Assembly (NCBI RefSeq): GCF_000379845.1
Contig: NZ_KB903782.1
Span: forward strand, 62,143 to 126,142
DNA: 64,000 nucleotides
Direction of reading: 5' to 3'
DNA from: Moraxella boevrei DSM 14165
GTDB taxonomy: Bacteria > Pseudomonadota > Gammaproteobacteria > Pseudomonadales > Moraxellaceae
Under the pieces are notes generated by a model. The model saw nothing but the letters and a program-made list of their open reading frames with translations. It searched no databases and had not been told where the DNA came from. This document shows positions 56,285 to 64,000 of the stretch, piece by piece (position 1 is the first letter of the stretch; every line of letters starts with the position of its first letter). Made by a program: the position numbers and the translations under genes.

Positions 56285-56665
56285 TTATAAAGATTCTGCG
56301 TACTCATCAGCGTCCATTAAACCATCATAATCGCTGGCATTGGTCGGTTTGATTTTAAAGAACCAGCCTTCGCCGTATGGGTCAGCGTTTACCGTTTCTG
56401 GTGCATCAACTAAGGCGTCATTGATTTCAACAATTTCACCTGCAATCGGGGCATACACGTCAGAGGCAGCTTTTACGGATTCAACCACCGCAATTTCAGC
56501 ATCAACTTCAACGTTTGCACCGACTTCTGGTAATTCAACATAAACCACATCCCCAAGCAAATCTTGGGCGTGATGAGTAATACCAACGGTAATCGTGCCG
56601 TCAGCTTCTTGGCGTAGCCATTCGTGGCTTGCGACATATTTTAAATCTGCAGGTGTATTGCTCAT
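56285..56665 (-). CDS. gcvH: Glycine cleavage system H protein
   Basis: Small lipoyl carrier that shuttles the aminomethyl group from GcvP to GcvT and the electrons to dihydrolipoamide dehydrogenase. The 126-residue length is normal. The lipoylated lysine is K65 in [12 protein letters not shown]. Other conserved blocks are [34 protein letters not shown] and [29 protein letters not shown] precedes the ATG. It is separated from gcvT by the mliC gene. Confidence 0.97.
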   Translation of the reverse strand: MSNTPADLKYVASHEWLRQEADGTITVGITHHAQDLLGDVVYVELPEVGANVEVDAEIAVVESVKAASDVYAPIAGEIVEINDALVDAPETVNADPYGEGWFFKIKPTNASDYDGLMDADEYAESL

Positions 56666-56747
56666 AGCGTCATTCCTTTTAAGGTTTTGATAATAAAAAT
56701 ATTAAGAATTATTTAAGAAATAAAAATTAACAAAATGTTAATTTATC

Positions 56748-56793
56748 AAAAAAATGTGATTGATAAATCTGTTTTTACCAACCACATTTTTTA
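56748..56793 (-). terminator. Possible terminator after mliC
   Basis: Short arms ATGTG (56754-56758) and CACAT (56783-56787) extended by A- and T-runs; 40 bases past the mliC stop. If functional, it would separate gcvH transcription from gcvT/mliC. Confidence 0.45.
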
Positions 56794-56832
56794 GCAATAT
56801 TTTAATGAATATTAATCAAATTTTTACCAAAA

Positions 56833-57213
56833 TTATTGTGCCATACAACCAAAGTTAAATTCTTGACCTTGAGAAGTTACTGTTAATACAGCTTCATTGC
56901 CTTTCATGTGCCAGTCATAGCCAGTTGTGCTATTTGATACACTGTAACGCTCACCAGAAGCAGATACTGCTTGTTTTAGTTGCACAGGTGCTTGATTGAG
57001 ACTCAAGCTTGGAGCGGTGATTTGGATATTTGCATAGTTAGCACCATCACGCTCTGTAACAACTGATACAACTTCAGCGTTGTTATCACATTTAAACGTT
57101 TGTGAATTTGCTAAAACCGCTTGTACCTGTGACGGGCTTGGTTGTGCCACGTTAGTTGTGTTACAAGCAGTCAAAACAGCAACCGCAGGGATTAAAGCAA
57201 GTAGTTTTTTCAT
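56833..57213 (-). CDS. mliC: MliC-family lysozyme inhibitor lipoprotein
   Basis: Outer-membrane or periplasmic lipoprotein of the MliC/PliC group that blocks C-type (animal) lysozyme. The start at 57213 has AAAGG; an upstream in-frame start adds 12 residues without a ribosome site. The lipobox VLTAC is near residue 17. Mature features are FKCDNNAEVVSVV with the first conserved cysteine, ASGERYSVSNSTTGYDWHMKGNEAVLT (family SGxxY.....YxWxxKGxEA), and the final FGCMA with the pairing cysteine. Length 126 is typical. It lies between gcvT and gcvH, an unrelated insertion in the glycine cleavage cluster. Such inhibitors help mucosal bacteria resist host lysozyme. Confidence 0.85.
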   Translation of the reverse strand: MKKLLALIPAVAVLTACNTTNVAQPSPSQVQAVLANSQTFKCDNNAEVVSVVTERDGANYANIQITAPSLSLNQAPVQLKQAVSASGERYSVSNSTTGYDWHMKGNEAVLTVTSQGQEFNFGCMAQ

Positions 57214-57309
57214 AATAAATACCTTTATATGATTGTAAAAAATTGACATTTGAGTCAGATATTGTTAAAAAACAACCTAACTCAAGTGTATCATAACACC
57301 GATAAACGG

Positions 57310-58434
57310 TTAAGAAAACTGTTTTTTACCATTTCTAACAAACGGTAACGAAATAATGCGAACTTCAGTCGCCTTACCACGCATATTCACATTAGCAGTA
57401 GTGTCCGTCGTTGTCGGAATACGGGCAATCGCAATAGACTGTTTTAAGCTTGGGCTAAAGGTACCGCTGGTAATCACGCCTTTTTTACCGTTGGTAAGTG
57501 TCACTTCCATACCTTCACGCAACACACCGCGACCCTCTAGCACCAAACCAACTTGTATCACATCTGTGCCATCAGCGACCGCTTTTTCTTGCTTGTCTTG
57601 CATCGCTTTGCGACCGATAAAATCACGCTCATCTTTAACTGCCAACGTCCAAGCCATACCGCACTCATATGGATTAATAGTCTCGTCCATTTCATGACCA
57701 TACAGGTTCATCCCCGCTTCTAAACGCAAGGTATCTCTTGCACCTAAACCTGCTGGAACGATACCATTAGCTTTTAACAGAGTAAAAAATTCACCTGCTT
57801 GGGCTTCTGGTAAAATCACTTCCACACCATCTTCGCCTGTGTAGCCAGTTTTAGCCACGAACCAATCTTTGCCTTCAATCTCGCTTAAATCTTTACCCAC
57901 GAATGGTTTTAAACCGCTTAAAACGTCTGCCCAAGCAGGTTTTGCAGTGGCTAATTTTTCAATGGCTTTTGGTCCTTGTACCGCAAGCATAGCAAGCTCT
58001 GGACGTTCGGTAATCGTCACATCGCCAAACGCTTGAGCCACCTTGTTAAATTGTGCTAAATCTTTTTCACGCGTAGCGGCATTTGATACGATACGGTATT
58101 CGGTTTCCGCTTCATTCATACGATAAGCGATTAAATCATCAATCACACCGCCGTTGTCGTTGAGCATCGCAGAATAAATCGCCTTACCGACAAATTTGGC
58201 TTTAGCGATATCATTGGCAAGCAACTTTTGTAACCACGCTTTGGCATCAGCACCCACGATATCGGTTACCACCATGTGCGACACGTCAAACATTCCTGCA
58301 TTGGTACGCACGGCTTCGTGTTCGGCAATCTGTGAACCATAATGAATAGGCAGTTCCCAACCTGAAAAATCAACGATTTTGCCATCGCTGTCAAGATGAG
58401 ATTGATAAAAAGGGGTACGTTGTAAATTTGACAT
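57310..58434 (-). CDS. gcvT: Aminomethyltransferase, glycine cleavage T protein
   Basis: Transfers the methylene group from the aminomethyl-lipoyl H protein to tetrahydrofolate, releasing ammonia. The 374-residue length matches the family. Motifs include [35 protein letters not shown] near 50, [11 protein letters not shown]-like [15 protein letters not shown] near 190, and [19 protein letters not shown] near 225. The C-terminus has [33 protein letters not shown] precedes the ATG. The tandem glycine riboswitch lies in its leader, so its expression should respond to glycine. Confidence 0.96.
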   Translation of the reverse strand: MSNLQRTPFYQSHLDSDGKIVDFSGWELPIHYGSQIAEHEAVRTNAGMFDVSHMVVTDIVGADAKAWLQKLLANDIAKAKFVGKAIYSAMLNDNGGVIDDLIAYRMNEAETEYRIVSNAATREKDLAQFNKVAQAFGDVTITERPELAMLAVQGPKAIEKLATAKPAWADVLSGLKPFVGKDLSEIEGKDWFVAKTGYTGEDGVEVILPEAQAGEFFTLLKANGIVPAGLGARDTLRLEAGMNLYGHEMDETINPYECGMAWTLAVKDERDFIGRKAMQDKQEKAVADGTDVIQVGLVLEGRGVLREGMEVTLTNGKKGVITSGTFSPSLKQSIAIARIPTTTDTTANVNMRGKATEVRIISLPFVRNGKKQFS

Positions 58435-58517
58435 GATAAATCCTTAATCCGTAAGAAAATTGGGCAAAAATTTGCAAATTATCAGACTGATTTTTAATAA
58501 AATTAATCAGTTGCCCC

Positions 58518-58766
58518 ATCTGTCCTGTTACCTGAGATTTTCAACAAATTTTTTAGATTTTTGACAAAATTTGTTTTTTCCCCTTCGGTGGTGTTTGTTT
58601 TTAATCATAAAAAACAAAACACGCTCTCCAGATTTATCATTTTGACAATGCAATTCCAGTCCGTTTACCTGAGCGATTATAGGGTTTTTACGCCTTCGGT
58701 GATGATTGTTGGCAGATTTAGTGATATTTTCTGATAAAATACCAAATCCAATATCATACTCTCCTG
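58518..58766 (-). promoter_or_regulatory. Tandem glycine riboswitch upstream of gcvT
   Basis: Two successive glycine aptamers on the minus strand. Aptamer 1 (about 58766-58657) has GGAGAGT, CACCGAAGGCG and CGCTCAGGTAAACGGACTG. Aptamer 2 (about 58637-58518) has CTGGAGAGCG, CACCGAAGGGG and TCTCAGGTAACAGGACAGA. Both have the conserved GGAGAG start, the CACCGAAGG internal loop and the CUCAGGYAAA...GGACAG end, with a short linker between, the arrangement in which glycine usually turns expression on. The next bases (CTGATT...AATCAG, 58508-58483) can form the expression-platform hairpin before gcvT. Confidence 0.95.
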
Positions 58767-59167
58767 AAATTATTGGCTATTATGCTAGGTTTTTTCAATT
58801 TTGGCAAGGGGATTTTATAGTTTTATTTGAGTCAACATAGATTTAAGATTAGTTTTTTTTAACTATCTGTTAAAAAATAAAAAGCATTAAAAAAAAGCAT
58901 TAAAAAAAAGACAAACGGTATTATTAATTAATATTTTTTAAATACTATTAGATTTTTTATTTGAAAAAACAATCTTATAAAATTTTATTTTAAAAAAAAT
59001 ACCGTTTATCTCTTGATTTTCTACTTTTTTATTCTTACAATACAGCTTATATACAAAATATTATGTTTTGTAAAAAAATATAGTGTCTTGTATATGAATA
59101 TAATGTTACGTGGATTTTTGTTGTATTCCACATTTTTTTGGTAAAAAATTCCTATTAGGAGGAATAA
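58767..59167. other. AT-rich divergent intergenic region before the subtilase gene
   Basis: About 400 bases, very AT-rich, between the glycine riboswitch and the subtilase start. It contains a doubled AAAAAAGCATT segment (58882-58908), an AAACGGTATT...AATACCGTTT inverted repeat with arms about 80 bases apart (58913-58922 and 58999-59008), and a smaller one TACAAAA...TTTTGTA (59052-59072). A TATAAT at 59099-59104 is a likely -10 box for the subtilase; no good -35 stands out. I see no gene here. Confidence 0.5.
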
Positions 59168-60679
59168 ATGCGTAAGTTAAAATTGGCGGTGTTGGTATCA
59201 GCCTTATCTATGGCGTGCGTTGCTCAAGCCGAGCTAACCCCAAGTGAAACATTTAAACAGTTGTCTCCAACTGCGGTAGATAAGCTAAAAGTTAGCAATA
59301 TTGATGTGAATGCCCTATTAAAAAACAACTCAAATGATTTGATGGTTGAGCTATCAGAAACGGCTTATCCAAAAATCACGACTGCTGAAAAACAGGGCTT
59401 AGCAGTACGCACATTTAAAAATGTAAAAGAAGCCGTATTGGGACAATTGTCAAATACGACGGTGATGCGTGATTATTATGGTTCAGCAACGCTATTTTTG
59501 CGTGTGCAATCTCGTGATGATTTGGTAAAATTATTAAATGATAAGAATGTGGTTTTGGTGCGTGCAAACACTCAAATGACCTCGTCACTACGTGAGTCTT
59601 TGCCTTTTATTAATCAAATCCAAGCGATTGCAACTCAGTTTAAACCTAGTCGTGCAACTAGTGCTTCTCGATTTAATGGTGAAGGTTCAGTGGTTGGTGT
59701 GTTGGACACAGGTCTTAATCATAATCATCGAGATTTTGGTGATTGTTCTCGTGGCTTTAATCAAGGTAGTTGTCGTGTTGTTGCTTCATTGGAATTTGCA
59801 GCAGAAAACAATGGCCGTACAGATGGTCAGATAGATGACGGTAGCTTCCATGGCACAAATGTAGCAGGTGTTGTGGCTGGTGTCGCTCCAGCTGCTAAAA
59901 TAGCAGCATTGGATGTATTTGCGTGGCGTTGGAATAACAAAGAGCAAAAAATGGTCCATGTTGCCCCAGACGACGCATTAGCAGCCGCATACAATTGGAT
60001 GCGTAATAACCATAGCAGTAACAACCAAAATGGCTATAATATTGTTGCAGCCAATTTAAGCCTTGGTGGTGGTGGTCCATACCAATCAGAAACTAGCCGT
60101 TTCCCACTATTTACCACATTAAAAAATATGGGTGTTGCTTCTATAATTGCTACTGGTAACGAAGAGATGTCAAATGGCATTGCATGGCCAGCATCTGAAC
60201 GCAATACTACCGCAGTTGGTGCCGTGTTTGAAGCAGATTATCGCGGTTCAATGAACTGCCATAACAATCCAAACTTTGTAGTGCGTCGTGATGGCGTCAC
60301 TTGCTTTAGTAATAGTGGTCGTTTGCTTGATTTCTTAGCACCTGGTTTTAATATTACTGCTGGTGGTATCACCATGACAGGTACTTCACAAGCTACACCA
60401 CACGTTGCAGGTGCGGTTGCAGTTCTACGTGCTCCTGCTGTGATGCAAGCTACTAATAATGAAAATGTTGATGCAACCATGACACGCTTAGCAGACACGG
60501 GTGTACGTGTTAGAGATTATCGTAATGGTGTAGTGCGTCCACGAATTAATTTGCTAGCAGCGGTCACACCGATTGCGAATGCAAACCCAGTTCGTCGTAC
60601 AACTGTAACGCCAACACGCCCGACTAATCCACGCCGTAGCGGTAGTGTTTATTATGACTACTCGCTAGGTCGTTATTAA
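59168..60679 (+). CDS. Secreted subtilisin-like serine protease (S8 family)
   Basis: Exported protease with a signal peptide ending at ACVAQAE (about residue 21) and a propeptide-like region to about 160. The catalytic triad is intact: Asp in VGVLDTGLNH (near 181), His in GSFHGTNVAGVVAG (near 227), and Ser in GTSQATPHVAGAVAVL (near 407). The oxyanion Asn is in IIATGNEE. The core is followed by a C-terminal tail rich in Pro, Arg and Thr (TPTRPTNPRRSG) ending YYDYSLGRY. A strong AGGAGG site precedes the ATG. There is no autotransporter barrel, so secretion beyond the periplasm would need another system. Cysteines CSRGFNQGSC and CHNN...TCF suggest disulfides. Physiological substrates are unknown. 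Confidence 0.92.
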   Translation: MRKLKLAVLVSALSMACVAQAELTPSETFKQLSPTAVDKLKVSNIDVNALLKNNSNDLMVELSETAYPKITTAEKQGLAVRTFKNVKEAVLGQLSNTTVMRDYYGSATLFLRVQSRDDLVKLLNDKNVVLVRANTQMTSSLRESLPFINQIQAIATQFKPSRATSASRFNGEGSVVGVLDTGLNHNHRDFGDCSRGFNQGSCRVVASLEFAAENNGRTDGQIDDGSFHGTNVAGVVAGVAPAAKIAALDVFAWRWNNKEQKMVHVAPDDALAAAYNWMRNNHSSNNQNGYNIVAANLSLGGGGPYQSETSRFPLFTTLKNMGVASIIATGNEEMSNGIAWPASERNTTAVGAVFEADYRGSMNCHNNPNFVVRRDGVTCFSNSGRLLDFLAPGFNITAGGITMTGTSQATPHVAGAVAVLRAPAVMQATNNENVDATMTRLADTGVRVRDYRNGVVRPRINLLAAVTPIANANPVRRTTVTPTRPTNPRRSGSVYYDYSLGRY

Positions 60680-60725
60680 TTCTTTTAAAATTTTATAGTA
60701 AAAGAAAATAATTTTTGATACAAAA

Positions 60726-60790
60726 ACCGTTCGTATTGAGTCTGTAAAGTGTCATCTTTAGCTGTAGTTAGAGAAACTCAATACGAACGT
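60726..60790. repeat. REP-like inverted-repeat element, copy 2
   Basis: Left arm CCGTTCGTATTGAGTCTGTA (60727-60746) and right arm, on the minus strand, CGTTCGTATTGAGTTTCTC (60789-60771). The outer 14 bases of the arms are nearly identical and match the right arm of the element at 44626-44726. It lies 47 bases after the subtilase stop and could act as its transcription terminator or mRNA-end hairpin. Confidence 0.7.
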
Positions 60791-60894
60791 AAACGTAGCA
60801 TTTTTTTACATCTCTTCTACTATATGATAAACCTAATAATGTGTAAGTTATTCTTTTTAACTTACACATTTTTTTAAAGCGATAGGTAAAAAAT

Positions 60895-61326
60895 ATGACA
60901 AATTCAATCAAAAAAATGTTGAGTATTTTATTTGGTGGATTATTAATTATTATCTGCGGATTAATTATTTTTTTATTTAAGCCCAAACAAGTAGAAGCCG
61001 TTAAAAACCCAGAACCGACAACTGTTCCTGCCTCACAAGTCAAACCAACCGAACCACCTGTATTAGTCGGTAGCCCTGTCACGGAGCAAGTAAAAGTGGA
61101 TACGAGTGATAAAACAGATTATAACAAAATGGTTTACGGCGATAATAAAAACCGTAGTGAAAGTGTCTCAGGTGTTAATGCAGACGGTAGTATGGATGCT
61201 CCTGCACAATATGACAATCCTGCTAGCGACTTTGCGACTAAACCACAAAATCCTGAAACTGATATGGCAAATCAACTGATGAACGCCAATCAACCAACCC
61301 CTGCAATTGTTCAAGCTGTTAACTAA
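60895..61326 (+). CDS. Membrane-anchored Pro-rich protein of unknown function
   Basis: A 143-residue protein with one N-terminal membrane span (MLSILFGGLLIIICGLIIFLF, about 8-28; Lys/Asn before it suggests the N-terminus is inside). The remaining 110 residues are disordered-looking and rich in Pro, Asn, Val, Thr and Asp (NPEPTTVPASQVKPTEPPVL, MNANQPTPAIVQAVN). No family is recognised. It lies 215 bases downstream of the subtilase, beyond the inverted-repeat element, and has its own terminator. A ribosome site is weak (AGGTAAAAAAT). Confidence 0.7.
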   Translation: MTNSIKKMLSILFGGLLIIICGLIIFLFKPKQVEAVKNPEPTTVPASQVKPTEPPVLVGSPVTEQVKVDTSDKTDYNKMVYGDNKNRSESVSGVNADGSMDAPAQYDNPASDFATKPQNPETDMANQLMNANQPTPAIVQAVN

Positions 61327-61332
61327 AATTAC

Positions 61333-61360
61333 AAAAAGGGATGAGTAAAATCCCTTTTTT
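61333..61360. terminator. Bidirectional terminator between the 143-aa gene and ddc
   Basis: Arms AAAAAGGGA (61334-61342) and TCCCTTTTT (61351-61359) around an eight-base loop, between convergent genes. Confidence 0.75.
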
Positions 61361-61379
61361 AGTTGGTTATAAAATACTA

Positions 61380-62921
61380 TCAATCAATCGGCGGTGTATA
61401 AGTACCATTTTTAATATCATCTTTGATACGCTCGGCTTCCGCCAACACCTGTGATAATAAGGCTTGCACGTTTTCAAGCGTGGCGATTGGGCTTAGTGTC
61501 GTCATCTTTAATGACTGTACATTTTGACGGCTATCAATCACACGAGTTACGCCAATGTTCGCTTCCCCTCGGGCAAACAGCTCGTCCGCCACGTTTTGAT
61601 TTAGGCTATCAATAAACTCATCAGGATAGCCATCTGGCACAACACGGAACAGCACAGACGCAAATTGTGGCTCAACAAGTAGCTCCAAACCGTCCGTTGC
61701 CTTGATGTAATCCGCCACTTGGCGAGTGAGTTTGACCCCATGGTCAATCATTGAACCATAAAGCTCCTCGCCCAATGCCTCTACCGTAAACCACAATTTT
61801 AACGCATCAAATCGGCGAGTGGTCTGCAAGGATTTTGATACCAAGTTTGGCACGCCATGCTCTTCGTCATAGGCGGAGTTGAGATACTCGGCTTCATAGT
61901 GCATAAAGCGGTAATTTTGCTCATCTTTTAACAAAAACGCACCGCAAGAAATGCTTTGGAAATAGTGCTTATGAAAATCTAGCGTCACCGAATCGGTCAG
62001 CTCAATGCCATCTAACATAGAGCGGTAATCATTGGACAGCAATAACGCCCCACCCCATGCCGCATCCACGTGTAGCCATGCTCCGAATTTGTCGCATAAG
62101 GCACGGATTGCTTTGATGTCATCAATCGCCCCTGCGTCGGTCGTTCCTGCCGTTGCCACGACACACGCCACAATGTTGCCTTTGGCGTGCAAGTCCGCCA
62201 TGATGTCGGCTAGGGCATTGGTATCCATTTGGGCGTTGTCATTGACAGGCACGGTAACCACTGATTGAAAGCCCATGCCCATCATCGCCATGTTTTTTTG
62301 TACGCTAAAATGGGCGTTTTCCGAACATAGCACTTTGACTTTTTTCATCGCATCGTTTGGCACACCATCACGCTGTACCGACCACGCTTTGCCGTTGTCG
62401 TCTTGGTAATGTTTGCTAATCGCCCAATCACGAGCCAACAACACGCCCATAAGGTTGGACTGCGTACCGCCTGATGTGAACACGCCTGCCTGCCCTGCCC
62501 CATAGCCAACCTTTTGGCGTAACCAGTCAATGAGCTGAACTTCCATAAGCGAGCCTGCTGGCGACTGATCCCACGAGTCCATAGATTGGTTGGTGGCGTT
62601 AATCAGCACTTCGGCAATCTGCGATGTTACCATGGTAGGACAATGCAAATGAGCGAGCGAATGGGGGTGGTGAACTTTTAGGCTGTTTTTTAAGAATAAA
62701 TCAACCGCTCTATCTAATGATTTGTGTAGCCCCAAGCCTTGTTTTTGGGGGTTAAAGGCGATTTTGGCACGCAAATCTTTGATACTACCGCCTGTATACA
62801 TTTTATCTTCTTGTAACCAGTCGGCTACGGCTTGTACCGCTTGGTTCATAGCACTTTCATAGTCGCTAATAGACTGGCTGTCGTTGCACAATAGGGCCTT
62901 ACGGTGTTGTGGTAGGTTGGT
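61380..62921 (-). CDS. ddc: L-2,4-diaminobutyrate decarboxylase
   Basis: PLP-dependent group II decarboxylase that converts L-2,4-diaminobutyrate to 1,3-diaminopropane. The start at 62921 has GGAG before the ATG; an upstream in-frame start adds 14 residues. The sequence follows the Acinetobacter Ddc type very closely: [55 protein letters not shown], and [19 protein letters not shown]. The cofactor aspartate and alanine are in [13 protein letters not shown], and the PLP lysine is in [13 protein letters not shown] near residue 315. Length 513. In Acinetobacter it pairs with the aminotransferase gene dat; here no dat is adjacent, and the neighbour upstream is hsdS. Confidence 0.93.
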   Translation of the reverse strand, partial: TNLPQHRKALLCNDSQSISDYESAMNQAVQAVADWLQEDKMYTGGSIKDLRAKIAFNPQKQGLGLHKSLDRAVDLFLKNSLKVHHPHSLAHLHCPTMVTSQIAEVLINATNQSMDSWDQSPAGSLMEVQLIDWLRQKVGYGAGQAGVFTSGGTQSNLMGVLLARDWAISKHYQDDNGKAWSVQRDGVPNDAMKKVKVLCSENAHFSVQKNMAMMGMGFQSVVTVPVNDNAQMDTNALADIMADLHAKGNIVACVVATAGTTDAGAIDDIKAIRALCDKFGAWLHVDAAWGGALLLSNDYRSMLDGIELTDSVTLDFHKHYFQSISCGAFLLKDEQNYRFMHYEAEYLNSAYDEEHGVPNLVSKSLQTTRRFDALKLWFTVEALGEELYGSMIDHGVKLTRQVADYIKATDGLELLVEPQFASVLFRVVPDGYPDEFIDSLNQNVADELFARGEANIGVTRVIDSRQNVQSLKMTTLSPIATLENVQALLSQVLAEAERIKDDIKNGTYTPPID

Positions 62922-63038
62922 CATTCTATCTCTCCATTTTAGGGTTTTGTCATATCGTAACATATTTTATAAAAGCCTTAGTACAAATCACAGATTGAAA
63001 CTAAGTTAATTTATTAAAATTTTGGTCATTAAAATTGA

Positions 63039-64000
63039 TTAAATACTTTCAATCTCATTTTCTACCAAAATTTTGGCTTGTGCTAACAAATTTTCACTTT
63101 GATTTTTTAATTCAAAACTCATCTGCACTTTATCATCAATCATTTTTTGAATGTCTTTGGGCAAAATCGGAATCACTACTTCCAAAATTTCAGACGGTTT
63201 CCAATGCTGAATAATTGAACCACCTGCATCTCGCTCGGCTTGCAGTTTTACCGCCTTTGAATTTAGCACCAATGCCAAATAATCAGGCAAAATTTCATCT
63301 GTTTTCAAAGACAAATGCACAATCGCCCCAGAAGTCATCACTTCCATATCAGACGGCACACGGTAAGCAATGCCCACCGTACCGTCTTTTGATAACAAAA
63401 TCGTGTCTTTTTTGGGGCGAATGATGTCCGTATAATCCGCAGGATTGACAAACTTATTTGTTTGACCAATTCCAAACTTGGAAAAATCCGCCACTCGCAC
63501 AAAAGGCAAGCCTTCATCACGATAATTTTCTGAGCCAACTTCTACCGATTTTTGCAAATCAACCAATTCACCCAATGTTTTGCAATTTTGCTGTTTTAAT
63601 TTGTGTAACAACCGCTCAAATTTTGGGTGGTAATATTCCGCATCAAGGCGACCGCTTAACCCAAAAGATTGGCTAAGCGACCGAATGGATACATTTGTTT
63701 TTTGTGCAAAAATTAGGCTTTCTAATAAAGTCCACTCCGCTAAGCGTATAAAATAAGCAGATTTTTCTAATAGACTAAGCCCCCCCTCCTCAAATTCTAA
63801 CTCATTGATATTAAATGAATTATTTTCAATTTCAAGCTCAACATTAGACTTGGCTTGAGCTAATAATTGCGTGGCTTGTTCTCGTAAGTCATTGCTTTGT
63901 TGGATATAATTTGCAATTTGAATTTGAATTGTCATATCGGGTATGGGAATAGATAATTCGCCAATCTCGGTTAAATTCAAATTGGTTTGCAAGCCTTGTC
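63039..64000 (-). CDS. hsdS: Type I restriction-modification specificity subunit HsdS, 5' end outside window
   Basis: C-terminal part of an S subunit that directs the HsdM/HsdR complex to its DNA target. The frame stays open to the right edge, so the start and first recognition domain are missing. TNLNLTEIGELSIPIPDMTIQIQIANYI is the end of the first target-recognition domain and the central helix. After a Glu-rich linker the second recognition domain follows (LSGRLDAEYYHPKFERLLHKL, DEGLPFVRVADFSKFG, LLSKDGTVGIAYRVP, SGAIVHLSLKT), ending in the distal helix repeat (QSENLLAQAKILVENEIES). The two coiled-coil helices share LLAQAK, the half-symmetric repeat expected in HsdS. A seven-G tract lies in the linker. 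hsdM and hsdR are presumably upstream, outside the window. Confidence 0.9.
   Translation of the reverse strand, partial: QGLQTNLNLTEIGELSIPIPDMTIQIQIANYIQQSNDLREQATQLLAQAKSNVELEIENNSFNINELEFEEGGLSLLEKSAYFIRLAEWTLLESLIFAQKTNVSIRSLSQSFGLSGRLDAEYYHPKFERLLHKLKQQNCKTLGELVDLQKSVEVGSENYRDEGLPFVRVADFSKFGIGQTNKFVNPADYTDIIRPKKDTILLSKDGTVGIAYRVPSDMEVMTSGAIVHLSLKTDEILPDYLALVLNSKAVKLQAERDAGGSIIQHWKPSEILEVVIPILPKDIQKMIDDKVQMSFELKNQSENLLAQAKILVENEIESI
63780..63786 (-). repeat. Seven-G homopolymer inside hsdS
   Basis: Codons GAG GAG GGG GGG on the minus strand hold a run of seven G (seven C on the plus strand), the only run of seven or more G/C that I found in this AT-rich window. It is in frame as written. 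One G fewer gives a TAG four codons on; one more gives a TAG after two codons. It therefore has the properties of a slippage switch. Confidence 0.75.

Noticed and set aside
58913-59008. AAACGGTATT / AATACCGTTT inverted repeat as ends of a small transposon
   Set aside because: The arms are short, the interior is plain AT-rich sequence, and no target duplication is evident.

Overview
This is a 64 kb chromosomal window from an AT-rich gammaproteobacterium, most likely a Moraxella-like member of the Moraxellaceae. Pointers to that family are monomeric isocitrate dehydrogenase, an Acinetobacter-type 2,4-diaminobutyrate decarboxylase, a CsrA with a long C-terminal tail, the exbB-exbD-msbA cluster, DUF3025 and HopJ-like proteins, and soj/parB next to rsmG. 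Nearly all of it reads as core genome. There is no prophage, insertion sequence, CRISPR array or rRNA operon. The only accessory-looking parts are a type I restriction specificity gene cut by the right edge, a decayed vapC-like toxin gene, two copies of a small inverted-repeat element, and a few orphan surface or secreted proteins.

Layout. 0-1.7 kb: the end of a DUF934 gene and ATP sulfurylase (sulfate assimilation). 1.7-12.3 kb, minus strand: a family-5 peptide-binding protein, a four-LysM secreted protein, serC, an unknown gene, aroC, a second unknown, a very large MltD with six LysM repeats, and OmpW. 12.5-15 kb, plus strand: DUF3025, a small unknown protein and the ribosomal oxygenase RoxA. 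15-22.3 kb, minus strand: BtuB-like receptor, 6S RNA, a GspE/PilB ATPase, an orphan amino-acid ABC ATPase and icd. 22.5-22.9 kb: tRNA-Leu(UAA) and tRNA-Cys(GCA), each with a recognisable promoter. 23-29.8 kb: folD, a coupled pair of unknown membrane proteins, an Ig-like lipoprotein, pnuC and a lipoprotein. 29.9-35.6 kb: nfsA, pssA, rlmJ, a 2OG-Fe oxygenase, ung-tadA, a HopJ-like gene and csrA. 35.9-44.6 kb, minus strand: lysC, a membrane protein, uup, a sulfate-binding lipoprotein, msbA, exbD and exbB. 44.7-52 kb, minus strand: parB, parA, rsmG, sthA, a PIF1/RecD-like helicase and DUF4184. 52-58.8 kb, minus strand: the glycine cleavage genes gcvP, gcvH and gcvT, interrupted by a nitroreductase, a vapC remnant and mliC, with a tandem glycine riboswitch ahead of gcvT. 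59-61.3 kb, plus strand: a secreted subtilase and a small Pro-rich membrane protein. 61.4-64 kb, minus strand: ddc and the partial hsdS.

Genes that work together. One-carbon and serine/glycine metabolism is prominent (serC, folD, gcvTHP with a glycine riboswitch). Envelope maintenance is another theme (MltD, LysM protein, MsbA, ExbB/D, PssA, OmpW, MliC). Sulfur supply (sat, DUF934, sbp) and NAD(P) balance (pnuC, sthA, icd, nitroreductases) also recur. The parA/parB/rsmG cluster suggests the replication origin is not far away, but I see no clear oriC or parS inside the window.

Best leads: an in-frame seven-G tract inside hsdS, where loss or gain of one G truncates the protein within a few codons (a candidate phase switch); CsrA with an Asn/His/Tyr/Arg-rich disordered tail; 6S RNA at an unusual locus; an unannotated two-gene membrane system with an extreme Lys/Ser/Thr tail; and several gene remnants.
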